Shown piece by piece: positions 1-7,614 of a DNA stretch of 15,257 nt. The stretch covers positions 1 to 15,257 of the forward strand of contig JANJWY010000109.1 in assembly GCA_024709285.1 (NCBI GenBank), read 5' to 3'. The DNA comes from Erysipelotrichaceae bacterium (lineage in GTDB: Bacteria; Bacillota_I; Bacilli_A; Erysipelotrichales; Erysipelotrichaceae). The position numbers were made by a program, and so were the translations under genes. The notes under the pieces are model-generated. The model was not told the origin of the DNA, made no database searches, and worked only from the letters and a program-made list of their open reading frames with translations. Numbering within the stretch: the first letter of the stretch is position 1; the number at the start of each line of letters is the position of its first letter.

Positions 1-90
1 TTTCGCTTATTGCAGCAAGTTACTTTACTCCATCCTTTGGATGTGACAAACGCCAGATTCAAGACTTTGCGAGCTGCCATCATTTGACGC
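1..90 (-). other. 5' leader or start of an unidentified divergent transcript
   Basis: This is the stretch downstream of the minus-strand promoter. No ATG in it has a Shine-Dalgarno sequence. The tandem ATG at 83-78 lies only about 7 nt after the expected transcription start. The RNA could fold: GGATG/CATCC arms (39-43 and 31-35) form a 5-bp hairpin with a 3-nt loop, nested inside GCAGC (77-73) and GCTGC (16-12) arms. An untranslated, structured leader, for example of a ribosomal protein gene, would fit. A plus-strand reading frame ending in TGA at 85-87 is also open, so the tail of an upstream plus-strand gene cannot be excluded. Confidence 0.3.
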
Positions 91-96
91 TTTAAT

Positions 97-125
97 ACTA
101 TACCAAAAACGTTGAGTTCTGTCAA
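97..125 (-). promoter_or_regulatory. Divergent sigma-A-type promoter reading left
   Basis: On the minus strand there is a consensus -35 TTGACA (125-120), a 17-nt spacer, and a -10 TATAGT (102-97). Transcription would start near position 90 and run off the left edge. This is the best-matching promoter by eye in the first 180 nt and has ideal spacing. The gene it drives lies outside the window. In other Bacillota, rpsD lies close to ezrA, so rpsD is one guess, but nothing in the visible 90 nt proves it. Confidence 0.6.
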
Positions 126-151
126 TTTTTGCCTCAACCGAATCGATTTTA

Positions 152-160
152 TGTTACAAT
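152..160 (+). promoter_or_regulatory. Extended -10 promoter of ezrA
   Basis: TGtTACAAT is an extended -10 element (TGn followed by 5 of 6 matches to TATAAT). No good -35 is seen at the right spacing. Transcription would begin around 166-167, giving a leader of roughly 14 nt that contains the ezrA ribosome-binding site GAGGTGA (170-176). Confidence 0.5.
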
Positions 161-180
161 ATGAACAATGAGGTGAGTTT

Positions 181-1923
181 ATGAATCTTGATGACATTTT
201 AGCTCTGCTTTCGCGAAGAGAAGTATTGATCGGACTATCCGGAGCATTGCTGTTGCTGATCTCCGTTTTGGTCTTTCGGCGTCTTCGTCTGAGTGGTTAT
301 TTAAAGAAACTCAAAGAATTAGAGATCCGCTATAATTCGATTAAGAGCGTACCTTTACAGTTTAAACTGAACAAAGCGATCGCGCTGGCACGGGTCAATC
401 ATGAAATCAGCGAACTTACTCAGGCGTGTAAGGATGATTTTAATAAAATATATGAGAATTTTAAATCTCTGGCAGTCATGCTGGCGGATACCGAAGATGA
501 ACTGCTGATTGGTAAACTAAAAACAGCCAAGGATAATCTGGCTGATTTGAGCGGTTTGATCGACCAGGAGCAAAAGCGGGTCGAAGAACTCGATGCCCGG
601 TTAAACTCAATATTAGAACGGGAGAATCAGCAGCGCTATGAAATAACCCGATTGAAAGATGAGTTTCGCGAAGTTAAAAGTCAGATTGCTGCCAAAGCGG
701 CTGTTTTGAATTTCAGCATGGAAACCATTGAACACGAAGTCTTAGAAATTGAAAAAATGTTTACGGCTTTTGAAGAGTGGATGTTTGCTTCAGAATTCGA
801 AAAAGCTGAGGTTAAATCAGCTGAGATCAATGAAGCTTTGGCTGTTTTAAAAAATCAAATTGAGACATTGCCGGATTTGATAAGTATGGCAAAGGGACTT
901 CTGCCTCGTCTTTTGGATGATGTCGCTTTTAATTACAGCCGGATCAAGCAGAAAGGCGTATTTTTGAATCATTTGGAAGTGAGCAAAAATCTTGATCTTA
1001 TTTCTGCGACTTTGAAAGAAGACTTGTCTGCACTGCGACAAGGTCTGACTGATCGTGCGAAAGAGCATTGCGAAGATAATCAGAAGCGGCTTCAACAATT
1101 GTTGGTTGCAATGGAGCGTGAGGATAAGGCGTTTGATGAAATCGCTTTGATCAATAAATCGTTATCTGATGCTTCTGTAGAAAATGCAAATCTGTTTACC
1201 GAAGTGAGGAAGAGTGTCGAAATGGTTGCAATCCGGTTTGGATTCAATCAGTTAAGCACTTCGCTTCCGAAAATCGAAAAAGATATGATGGCCAGTATGG
1301 AGACTTATCGAAAATTGGAGCGGTTGAACCGAGAAAAATCGATTCCAGCCTCGACACTGCTTATTTCCTATAAAGAATGCCAGCAGGATATGGCAAATCA
1401 GGCGAAGGACACTCAGTTGATCAAAGATCAGGTGTCAAGAGCTTCTTCTGATGAGGAACGTGCGAAAAAACAGCTTTTGAAACTTCATCTGATCATGAAT
1501 GAAATTGAAGTAAAAATTCATCGTCACCGGTTACCTCAGATATCCGAAAATTACCAGGGAGATGTCGTTCGCTGTCATCAGTACATCGATTCCATAGAGG
1601 AGTTATTGGCTGTCAATCCTTTAGACATAAAGTCCTTGAATCTGACGGTCAGTGAAGGAATCGACTATATTTATAAACTGTATAACAATGTCAATAACAT
1701 TGTCGGTATGGTCGATATGGTGGAGCATGCCATTGTCTTTGGCAATAAATACCGTTCAAGTTTTCCGTCTGTGGATTCGGAACTTACCCGTGCCGAATTA
1801 TCGTTTAGAAACGGTGAGTATACCCAAGCGCTGACCATTGCTTTGTCAGCCATCGAGAAAATACATCCCAATCAGTTTGAGGATTTAATTAAGGAGAATG
1901 CCCGAAGTGCAAAGCATACCTGA
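181..1923 (+). CDS. ezrA: Septation ring formation regulator EzrA
   Basis: EzrA is a membrane-anchored spectrin-like protein of Bacillota that binds FtsZ and regulates Z-ring placement and dynamics. The 580 residues match the family size (about 560-580). Residues 15-32 are one hydrophobic membrane segment followed at once by an Arg/Lys-rich stretch, as expected for a short outside N-terminus and a cytoplasmic body. The rest is almost wholly charged helix with heptad-like repeats. Near residue 521 the segment GNKYRSSFPSV, followed by a motif with LSFRNGEYTQAL, resembles the conserved C-terminal EzrA segment. The N-terminal arm before the membrane helix (about 14 residues) is longer than in B. 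subtilis EzrA. The ATG at 181 has a GAGGTGA site 4 nt upstream. The 3' end overlaps the cysteine desulfurase gene that follows it, as in B. subtilis where ezrA neighbours nifZ-thiI. Confidence 0.93.
   Translation: MNLDDILALLSRREVLIGLSGALLLLISVLVFRRLRLSGYLKKLKELEIRYNSIKSVPLQFKLNKAIALARVNHEISELTQACKDDFNKIYENFKSLAVMLADTEDELLIGKLKTAKDNLADLSGLIDQEQKRVEELDARLNSILERENQQRYEITRLKDEFREVKSQIAAKAAVLNFSMETIEHEVLEIEKMFTAFEEWMFASEFEKAEVKSAEINEALAVLKNQIETLPDLISMAKGLLPRLLDDVAFNYSRIKQKGVFLNHLEVSKNLDLISATLKEDLSALRQGLTDRAKEHCEDNQKRLQQLLVAMEREDKAFDEIALINKSLSDASVENANLFTEVRKSVEMVAIRFGFNQLSTSLPKIEKDMMASMETYRKLERLNREKSIPASTLLISYKECQQDMANQAKDTQLIKDQVSRASSDEERAKKQLLKLHLIMNEIEVKIHRHRLPQISENYQGDVVRCHQYIDSIEELLAVNPLDIKSLNLTVSEGIDYIYKLYNNVNNIVGMVDMVEHAIVFGNKYRSSFPSVDSELTRAELSFRNGEYTQALTIALSAIEKIHPNQFEDLIKENARSAKHT
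1891..1909 (+). promoter_or_regulatory. Ribosome-binding site deciding the desulfurase start
   Basis: AAGGAG (1891-1896) is the only good Shine-Dalgarno here. It lies 1 nt before the ATG at 1898, which is too close to work well, and 10 nt before the in-frame GTG at 1907. The same 10-nt spacing from AAGGAG is used by thiI and rplS in this window, which favours the GTG. Confidence 0.5.
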
Positions 1924-3043
1924 AATTTATTTTGATTACGCATCTACTGCACCCGTACATCATGAAGTAATCGAGGCAACGCATACTTTGTTGCCTCAGT
2001 TTTATGCTAATCCGGATTCACTGCATGCATTGGGCTATCAGGCGGGTGAATTAATGCGTATCAGCCGCGAGAAAATCGCCTCAATGCTCAATGTGTCTGT
2101 GCAGACAGTTCTTTTTACCGGTTCTGCTTCTGAATCCAATAACATGGCTATCAAGGGATATGCCTTTGCCAATCAGCACAAAGGTAAGCACTGCATTACC
2201 ACCAAAATCGAACATAGCAGTGTTCTGAATGCTTTCAGGCAATTACAGGAAGTGTTCGGTTTTGATGTTGATTATCTCGATGTGGATGCCTTTGGAAAAG
2301 TGTCGCTTGATCAATTAAAAATGCTGTTAAGAAAAGATACGATTCTTGTTTCGGTGATGGCTGTCAATAATGAAATCGGAACCATTCAGGATATCGGACA
2401 AATCACAAAAATAGTCAAAAGTCACAGTACTGCCGCATTGCATGTCGATTTTGTACAAATGCTGGGGAAATATCGAATTGACCTTCATCGGATTGATTTG
2501 GCAACCTTTTCAGCACATAAAATCGGCGGATTGAAAGGTGTCGGCTTGCTTATCAAAAATCCGCAAATCGACCTGCTACCGCTGATCAGCGGAGGACAGC
2601 AGGAACAGTCACTAAGAGCCGGAACAAGCAACTTGCTGGCAAATGTCACATTCGCTAAGGTTTTGCGCTTATCCTTGGAAAACATGGAATCCAATTATTT
2701 GCGGGTTAAAGAAGTTTATGATTATATACGAAATGAACTTTCATTAATACCACAGCTTGACGTTCTTTCACCCAGTGATGGCTCGATATACATCTTAACG
2801 TTTACATACCCATCCATCCCATCGGAAATCATGACCAATGCGTTAAGTGCCCGCAAAATATATGTCTCTGCTCACAGTACATGCACGTCACTTTCGGCGT
2901 ATTCCCATGTACATTTGGCTATTGGTTTAAAAGAACATTCGGCCAATGGTGTCATTCGTCTGAGTTTTGGTGGTTCATCAACGCTCACCCAGGCACAGCG
3001 GTTTGTAGAAGTATTGAAGGAGATCATTAAAAATGGATATTAA
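1907..3043 (+). CDS. Cysteine desulfurase (NifS/IscS family, NifZ-like)
   Basis: This is a PLP-dependent enzyme that removes sulfur from cysteine as a protein persulfide. Counting from the ATG at 1898 (381 aa), the fold-type I landmarks are present: YFDYAST near the N-terminus, EHSSV with His106, NNEIGTIQ at 157-164, the HVDFVQMLGK segment with Asp184 and Gln187, the PLP lysine in SAHK (Lys208), GGQQEQSLRAGT at 232-243, and the catalytic cysteine in STCTS (Cys329). The start is placed at GTG 1907 because of ribosome-binding-site spacing; the ATG at 1898 is the alternative. The gene overlaps ezrA and thiI. In B. subtilis the equivalent NifZ hands sulfur directly to ThiI for s4U synthesis, so this enzyme most likely serves the next gene and is not a general Fe-S cluster desulfurase (inference from context). 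Confidence 0.93.
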   Translation: MQSIPEIYFDYASTAPVHHEVIEATHTLLPQFYANPDSLHALGYQAGELMRISREKIASMLNVSVQTVLFTGSASESNNMAIKGYAFANQHKGKHCITTKIEHSSVLNAFRQLQEVFGFDVDYLDVDAFGKVSLDQLKMLLRKDTILVSVMAVNNEIGTIQDIGQITKIVKSHSTAALHVDFVQMLGKYRIDLHRIDLATFSAHKIGGLKGVGLLIKNPQIDLLPLISGGQQEQSLRAGTSNLLANVTFAKVLRLSLENMESNYLRVKEVYDYIRNELSLIPQLDVLSPSDGSIYILTFTYPSIPSEIMTNALSARKIYVSAHSTCTSLSAYSHVHLAIGLKEHSANGVIRLSFGGSSTLTQAQRFVEVLKEIIKNGY

Positions 3044-4229
3044 AGCTGATATATGTGTCATTCGTTTTGCGGAACTGTCTACAAAAGGTAAGAATAAGAA
3101 AGATTTCGTTCGACTTTTGAGGAAAAATATCAACGAGGCCATGCGTGGATTTGATGGTGTCAAAGTAGTCGGTTCTTTCGACCGGATATATGTGTATTTA
3201 AATGGTGCGGATGATAAGACAGTATTAGCCAGACTTCAACAGATCTTTGGAATCAGTACCATTTCCTTGGCTGTCAAAGTTGAACAAGATATCGAAAAGA
3301 TGACGGAAGTTGCGGTCGCTTTGATGAAGCGTGAAACTCCGACGACGTTTAAAGTAGTGACAAGAAGAGCAGATAAGACATTTCCACTGGTTACCGATCA
3401 GATTAACCGTGCTTTGGGAATGGCGATTCTTGACAATACTGCGCATTTGGTGGATGTTCATAATCCGAAAATTAAGGTATTGGTCGAAGTAAGACCTGCT
3501 GAGGTATATATCACAGTCAATACGGTTCAAGGTGCTCATGGATTTCCGGTCGGGATTCAAGGAAAGGCTATGTTACTGCTGTCCGGGGGTATCGACTCTC
3601 CGGTAGCCGCTTATTTCAGTAATAAAAGGGGAATTGAATTGGAATGTGTTCATTTTCAATCGCCTCCCTATACGTCGATCGCTGCTTTAAACAAAGTTCT
3701 TGATCTGGCCCGAAAACTCACTGCCGGACAAAGCGAAATCCGTGTACATGTCATCAACTTTACGGATTTGCAGCTTCAGATCAACCATTACATTCCTGAA
3801 AGCTATCGCATTACGATCATGCGAAGGATGATGATACGGATTGCGGATGGTTTGGCAAAAAAGCGCAAATGCAAGGCGTTGATTACCGGGGAGTGTGTCG
3901 GGCAGGTAGCCTCTCAGACCCTTGACAGCATTCAAGTCATTTCCGATGTAGCTGTACTGCCTATTTTACGTCCATTGGTCATGTTTGATAAAAATGACAT
4001 CATTTCTGTTGCTGAGAAAATCGGGACATTCGATATATCGATCCGTCCGTTTGAAGATTGCTGTACGGTTTTTACACCGATTAATCCCGTGACCCGCCCG
4101 GCTATATATAAAGCGGAATTTTATGAGAAAGCTTTCGATTATTTGCCATATGTGATTGAATGTATTGAAAAGTCGGAGACGATTTTTGTAAAATATAATG
4201 AGAAACGGGCAGAGGATGCTCTGTTTTAG
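3033..4229 (+). CDS. thiI: tRNA 4-thiouridine synthetase ThiI
   Basis: ThiI adenylates U8 of tRNA and transfers sulfur to make 4-thiouridine; in many bacteria it also supplies sulfur to thiamine thiazole. The 398 residues agree with the short Bacillus-type form, which lacks the C-terminal rhodanese domain of E. coli ThiI. The order is an N-terminal ferredoxin-like region, a THUMP domain (about 60-165), then the AANH/PP-loop domain with SGGIDS at 184-189 and ECVHFQSPPYTS at 204-215. The conserved EDCCTVF motif is at 341-347. With no rhodanese domain, sulfur must come straight from a desulfurase, in keeping with the gene just upstream, which it overlaps by 11 nt. AAGGAG at 3017-3022 supports the ATG at 3033. 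Confidence 0.96.
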   Translation: MDIKADICVIRFAELSTKGKNKKDFVRLLRKNINEAMRGFDGVKVVGSFDRIYVYLNGADDKTVLARLQQIFGISTISLAVKVEQDIEKMTEVAVALMKRETPTTFKVVTRRADKTFPLVTDQINRALGMAILDNTAHLVDVHNPKIKVLVEVRPAEVYITVNTVQGAHGFPVGIQGKAMLLLSGGIDSPVAAYFSNKRGIELECVHFQSPPYTSIAALNKVLDLARKLTAGQSEIRVHVINFTDLQLQINHYIPESYRITIMRRMMIRIADGLAKKRKCKALITGECVGQVASQTLDSIQVISDVAVLPILRPLVMFDKNDIISVAEKIGTFDISIRPFEDCCTVFTPINPVTRPAIYKAEFYEKAFDYLPYVIECIEKSETIFVKYNEKRAEDALF

Positions 4230-4237
4230 GAGGACTT

Positions 4238-5083
4238 ATGAATAAACACCTCGTACTTCAAAGTGATTTCGGACTGGTGGATGGTGCTGTAGCAGCTATG
4301 TATGGCGTTGCTCTTGATGTGTCGCCAACATTGAAAGTCTATGACCTGACTCACGAAATCCCGCCGTATGATATTTTTGCGGCTTCCTATCGTTTGATTC
4401 AGACCTTACAGTATTGGCCGCAGGGAACGGTTTTTGTGTCTGTGGTAGATCCCGGAGTAGGTTCCAATCGTAAAAGCGTTGTTGCCAAAACCAGCAGCGG
4501 ACATTATGTCGTCACGCCGGATAACGGAACGCTGACCCATGTCAAACGTTTGATCGGAATCGAGGAAGTGCGTGAGATCGAAGAAGCAGTTCACCGCCGC
4601 AAAAACACCGAACATTCCTATACCTTTCATGGCCGTGATGTGTATGCTTTTACCGGAGCAAAACTGGCGGCTGATTTGATATCCTTTGAAGATGTCGGTC
4701 AGTTATTATCTGTCGAACGGGTTGTAGAAGTCGATTTGGCGGTTGCTCAGCTGTTTGAAAATCGGATTGTCGGCTGCGTAGATATCCTTGATGTGCGCTT
4801 TGGCAGTTGCTGGACCAATATCTCCCGAGAGCTGTTTACCAAGCTTGATGTTGAGTTTGGGGAAATGGTAGAGGTATCCATTACCAACGGCCATATCCGG
4901 GTTTATCAAAATCATGTATGTTACGGACCGACTTTTGCCCAGGTCAATGTCGGTGAAGTATTATTGTATACCAATTCCATGTATCACATGGCGTTAGCTA
5001 TCAATCAGGGAAATTTTGCGCGGGCGTACAATATCGGTACAGGACCGCAATGGAAAGTAGAACTTAAGAAAGTTTCGAGGTAA
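4238..5083 (+). CDS. SAM hydroxide adenosyltransferase (DUF62 / SAM hydrolase)
   Basis: This family of the fluorinase/chlorinase superfamily splits S-adenosylmethionine with water to give adenosine and methionine; the physiological purpose is unsettled. The 281 residues show the family signatures: QSDFG at 8-12, VVDPGVGSNRK at 69-79, PDNGTL at 94-99 and TFHGRD at 129-134. Asp71, Arg78 and His131 fit the Asp-Arg-His set reported as catalytic for the hydrolases. An AGGAGGA site overlaps the thiI stop codon and sits 3 nt before the ATG. The gene lies 8 nt after thiI and 3 nt before ffh, so it is probably co-transcribed with both. Its position between a sulfur/tRNA gene and ffh is unusual; ylxM is the common neighbour upstream of ffh. 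Confidence 0.9.
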   Translation: MNKHLVLQSDFGLVDGAVAAMYGVALDVSPTLKVYDLTHEIPPYDIFAASYRLIQTLQYWPQGTVFVSVVDPGVGSNRKSVVAKTSSGHYVVTPDNGTLTHVKRLIGIEEVREIEEAVHRRKNTEHSYTFHGRDVYAFTGAKLAADLISFEDVGQLLSVERVVEVDLAVAQLFENRIVGCVDILDVRFGSCWTNISRELFTKLDVEFGEMVEVSITNGHIRVYQNHVCYGPTFAQVNVGEVLLYTNSMYHMALAINQGNFARAYNIGTGPQWKVELKKVSR

Positions 5084-5086
5084 TGT

Positions 5087-6472
5087 ATGGCTTTTGATCA
5101 ATTAAGCAATCGCTTGGCGCAAGCCGTCAAGAAAATTTCCGGTCAGTCAAAACTGACAGAGAGAAATATGGATGAAATGCTTCGGGAAGTGCGGCTCGCA
5201 CTTTTAGAAGCGGATGTCAATCTTACGGTCATTCAGCAGTTTTTGGCAGATGTCAAAGAGAAGGCCATCGGGATGGATGTGTATACCCGGGTCAATCCTT
5301 CGCAGATGGTGGTCAAAGTCGTTCACGATGAACTTGTTTTATTGTTGGGTGAAAAAGAAGCCGGGTTGAATTTAACCCACAAGCCTTCCTATATTATGAT
5401 GGTCGGCTTGCAGGGTACCGGCAAAACCACTTCAGCTGCTAAACTAGCACTTTGGTTAAGCAAAAAAGAGAATAGAAAAGTATTGCTTGTTGCCGCTGAC
5501 TTGGCTCGTCCGGCAGCCATCGAGCAGTTAAAAATCCTTGGTAATTCAGTAGGAGTCGAAGTTTTTTCTTTAGGTATTCAAGCGGGGGTCGTAAACACTG
5601 TCAAAGAATCAATGGCCTACGCCATTAATCATAATTTCGATACGGTCATCGTGGATACCGCCGGCCGGCTTCACATTGATGACAGTCTGATGGATGAACT
5701 GAAACAGGCGTATAGTGTATTACGCCCACAGGAAGTATTGCTTACGGTTGATGCGATGACCGGTCAGGATATCGTATCCGTTGCTGATTCTTTTAACAAA
5801 GCGCTGAAGCTTTCGGGTTTGATCGTTACTAAGTTCGATGGGGATGCCCGTGGGGGCGGTGTGCTGTCTGTACGAAAAGTGACGTCTGTACCGGTGAAGT
5901 TTGTGGGTACCGGTGAGAAAACGGATGAGTTTGAGCTGTTCTATCCCGAGCGGATGGCCTCGCGGATTTTAGGTATGGGAGATGTTCTTTCTCTGGTTGA
6001 AAAAGCGGAGGAGAAGATGGATTTGGAAGCCAGCATGAAAGGTGCTCAGCGATTGATGCAGGGGACTTTTACGCTGGAAGATATGATGGATCAGTTGAAC
6101 CAGGTGGCGAAGCTTGGGTCGATTTCCGGTTTGCTTAAAATGATGCCGGGGGTTGGCCAGCTGGCAGCTCAGATTAATGATGATGATGCCAGCAAACAGA
6201 TGAAACGTTCCAAAGCCATCATTCAAAGCATGACGGTTGAAGAACGGCAGCAACCCGATTTGTTGCGTGCTTCACGCAAAGTACGGATTGCCAATGGTTC
6301 AGGAACCAGTGTTGCTGAGGTTAATAAGCTGTTGACTCAGTTTGAAAAAACCAAAGAACAAATGAAGATGATGATGCGGATGTCGGGAGGCAACAATCCT
6401 CTTGCTCAGATGGCAGCAAAGCCCGGTTCCAATACCCGTCCCAATCCAAATAAGAAAAAGAAGAAACGATAG
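5087..6472 (+). CDS. ffh: Signal recognition particle protein Ffh (SRP54)
   Basis: Ffh binds signal sequences and the SRP RNA and, as a GTPase paired with FtsY, delivers nascent membrane and secreted proteins to the Sec translocon. The 461 residues hold an N domain (1-90), a G domain with GLQGTGKTT (107-115), DTAGR (190-194) and TKFDGDARGG (248-257), and a Met-rich M domain from about 300. The RNA-binding motif SRKVRIANGSG is at 396-406, followed by KLLTQF. The tail ends in a lysine run. GAGGT at 5076-5080 supports the ATG at 5087. No YlxM gene precedes it, unlike in Bacillus. No terminator is evident after the stop, so some read-through into rpsP is possible alongside that gene's own promoter. 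Confidence 0.98.
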   Translation: MAFDQLSNRLAQAVKKISGQSKLTERNMDEMLREVRLALLEADVNLTVIQQFLADVKEKAIGMDVYTRVNPSQMVVKVVHDELVLLLGEKEAGLNLTHKPSYIMMVGLQGTGKTTSAAKLALWLSKKENRKVLLVAADLARPAAIEQLKILGNSVGVEVFSLGIQAGVVNTVKESMAYAINHNFDTVIVDTAGRLHIDDSLMDELKQAYSVLRPQEVLLTVDAMTGQDIVSVADSFNKALKLSGLIVTKFDGDARGGGVLSVRKVTSVPVKFVGTGEKTDEFELFYPERMASRILGMGDVLSLVEKAEEKMDLEASMKGAQRLMQGTFTLEDMMDQLNQVAKLGSISGLLKMMPGVGQLAAQINDDDASKQMKRSKAIIQSMTVEERQQPDLLRASRKVRIANGSGTSVAEVNKLLTQFEKTKEQMKMMMRMSGGNNPLAQMAAKPGSNTRPNPNKKKKKR

Positions 6473-6504
6473 AAACTGTTTTTTTATCTGTTAAGTAAAA
6501 TACC

Positions 6505-6532
6505 TTGACACACCATGTTTTTGTGGTATGAT
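6505..6532 (+). promoter_or_regulatory. Promoter of the rpsP operon
   Basis: A perfect TTGACA (6505-6510), a 16-nt spacer and TATGAT (6527-6532) are seen, with TGG just before the -10 giving an extended -10 feature. The start of transcription would be near 6539, leaving a leader of about 20 nt with the AAAGGAGG site. An upstream in-frame ATG at 6515 lies inside the spacer and so cannot be the rpsP start. Confidence 0.8.
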
Positions 6533-6559
6533 TGTAAGGGAATTAAAGGAGGAACAACT

Positions 6560-6832
6560 ATGGCTGTAAAATTACGTTTAAAAAGAATGGGTGCTAAAAA
6601 GAGTCCGTTTTACCGTATCGTTGCTGCGGATGCACGTTCACCGCGTGATGGACGTTTTATCGAAGCGATCGGTTATTATAACCCGACAACAGTTCCGGCT
6701 GATGTTAAAATCGATGCCGAACTTGCTTTGAAATGGTTAAATAACGGTGCTCAACCGTCGGATACTGTACGCGCATTATTGTCCGGTGTCGGCGTTATGA
6801 AGCGTTTTCACGAAGAAAAGAACGGTAAGTAA
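6560..6832 (+). CDS. rpsP: 30S ribosomal protein S16
   Basis: S16 is a primary-to-secondary binding protein of the 30S body and is needed for small-subunit assembly. The 90-residue product beginning MAVKLRLKRMGAKK has the typical S16 N-terminus, the PFYRIVAADARSPRDGRFIE block and GYYNP. The start at ATG 6560 is fixed by AAAGGAGG at 6545-6552 (7 nt upstream) and by the family's N-terminus. It opens the ribosome/tRNA-modification cluster behind a strong promoter and lies 2 nt before khpA. Confidence 0.98.
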   Translation: MAVKLRLKRMGAKKSPFYRIVAADARSPRDGRFIEAIGYYNPTTVPADVKIDAELALKWLNNGAQPSDTVRALLSGVGVMKRFHEEKNGK

Positions 6833-6834
6833 GC

Positions 6835-7083
6835 ATGAACTCATTGGAACAAGTCTTATATGATCTTGTCAGTCCGATGGTCGAGGATCTTGCTAGTTTA
6901 TCCGTTAAGACATTGTCAAGTCTTGACGAGTCGGAAATCGTGTTGATGGTATATGCCAAGTCTGAAGACATTGCCCGCCTTATTGGCAGACAAGGTTCAA
7001 TGGCTACGGCTGTCCGTCATATGATGTCGATTCCTTCGCGTATCGAAGATAAGAAAATCGCGATCAAGTTTGAGTCGTATTAG
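6835..7083 (+). CDS. khpA: KH-domain RNA-binding protein KhpA (YlqC)
   Basis: The protein is a single KH domain of 82 residues. The GxxG loop lies in LIGRQGSMATAVRHMM (about 49-64), with the usual hydrophobic pattern after it. KhpA proteins of Gram-positive bacteria pair with KhpB (Jag) and bind many RNAs, affecting division and cell-wall growth; that role is known from the family and not shown here. The gene sits in its conserved place between rpsP and rimM. It has only a weak GGTAAG ribosome-binding site, so translation is probably coupled to rpsP. Its stop codon forms part of a terminator-like hairpin. Confidence 0.92.
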   Translation: MNSLEQVLYDLVSPMVEDLASLSVKTLSSLDESEIVLMVYAKSEDIARLIGRQGSMATAVRHMMSIPSRIEDKKIAIKFESY

Positions 7084-7104
7084 GATGCCTGGCATCCTTT
7101 TTTT
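7083..7104 (+). terminator. Intercistronic terminator-like hairpin (khpA/rimM)
   Basis: GGATGC (7083-7088) and GCATCC (7092-7097) form a 6-bp stem with a 3-nt loop, followed by seven Ts (7098-7104). The stem starts in the last base of the khpA stop codon. The rimM Shine-Dalgarno GGAGG begins at the first base after the T run. It has the form of an intrinsic terminator but the stem is short, so it may act as a partial terminator setting rpsP/khpA output above rimM/trmD. Confidence 0.55.
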
Positions 7105-7113
7105 GGAGGTTTT

Positions 7114-7614
7114 ATGAAGAAAATAAAAATTGGCCAAATCGTCCGTCCCTTTGGATTAAAGGGAGAAGTAAAAGTTAAACTCTTCACGGATTTTCCCGAG
7201 CTGCGTTTTGCCATAGGAACACCATTGTTTTTAACGACATTAAAGGGTGATATCGATGTTGTGATCGCTTCTTTTCGGATGCACCAGGGATTTGCTTTGG
7301 TTTCCTTTGAAGGTAAACCTTCGATCGATGATATTGAAGTTTATCGAAACTGTGAATTGTCAATCGATGAAGAGAGAATTGAACACGATGAAGATGAGGT
7401 TTACTTCTTTGATTTGATCGATTGTAAGGTCGTAGATGAAAATGACGTTTTGTTGGGAATGATCAGTGAAGTCATTGATTCACCGGCCCATGCCATCATT
7501 CGCGTTTCAAGGGAAGGCAAGGACTTACTTGTACCGTATGTGGATGCTTTTATCATCGATGAGGATATGGATGAGAAGAAAATTACCGTGCGTTTAATCG
7601 AGGGGATGTTATGA
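7114..7614 (+). CDS. rimM: Ribosome maturation factor RimM
   Basis: RimM binds S19 and helps the 30S head (16S 3' domain) mature. The 166 residues have the RimM N-terminal beta-barrel beginning IGQIVRPFGLKGEVKVK, and a C-terminal PRC-barrel with VYFFDLIDCKV and LLVPYVDAFI. The length is normal. The Shine-Dalgarno GGAGG is at 7105-7109. Its stop overlaps the trmD start (ATGA), so the two are translationally coupled. B. subtilis has ylqD between khpA and rimM; here only a hairpin lies there. Confidence 0.96.
   Translation: MKKIKIGQIVRPFGLKGEVKVKLFTDFPELRFAIGTPLFLTTLKGDIDVVIASFRMHQGFALVSFEGKPSIDDIEVYRNCELSIDEERIEHDEDEVYFFDLIDCKVVDENDVLLGMISEVIDSPAHAIIRVSREGKDLLVPYVDAFIIDEDMDEKKITVRLIEGML

Noticed and set aside
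31..43. Small hairpin at the left edge read as a terminator for an upstream gene
   Set aside because: It is a short 5-bp stem with no T run after it on either strand.
1..87. Plus-strand open frame ending in TGA at 85-87, possibly the tail of an upstream gene
   Set aside because: It has only 28 codons with no recognisable family, and the opposite strand carries a strong promoter reading through the same DNA. It is kept only as an alternative.
161..184. Seven-codon mini-frame overlapping the ezrA start, as a possible leader peptide
   Set aside because: It has no ribosome-binding site, and its ATG would lie upstream of the expected transcription start.
6473..6504. T-rich stretch after ffh as a terminator
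   Set aside because: There are eight Ts but no GC-rich stem before them; only weak A/T pairing is possible.
6515..6559. N-terminal extension of rpsP from the ATG at 6515
   Set aside because: The ATG lies inside the promoter spacer, the extension is foreign to S16, and the ATG at 6560 has a strong ribosome-binding site.
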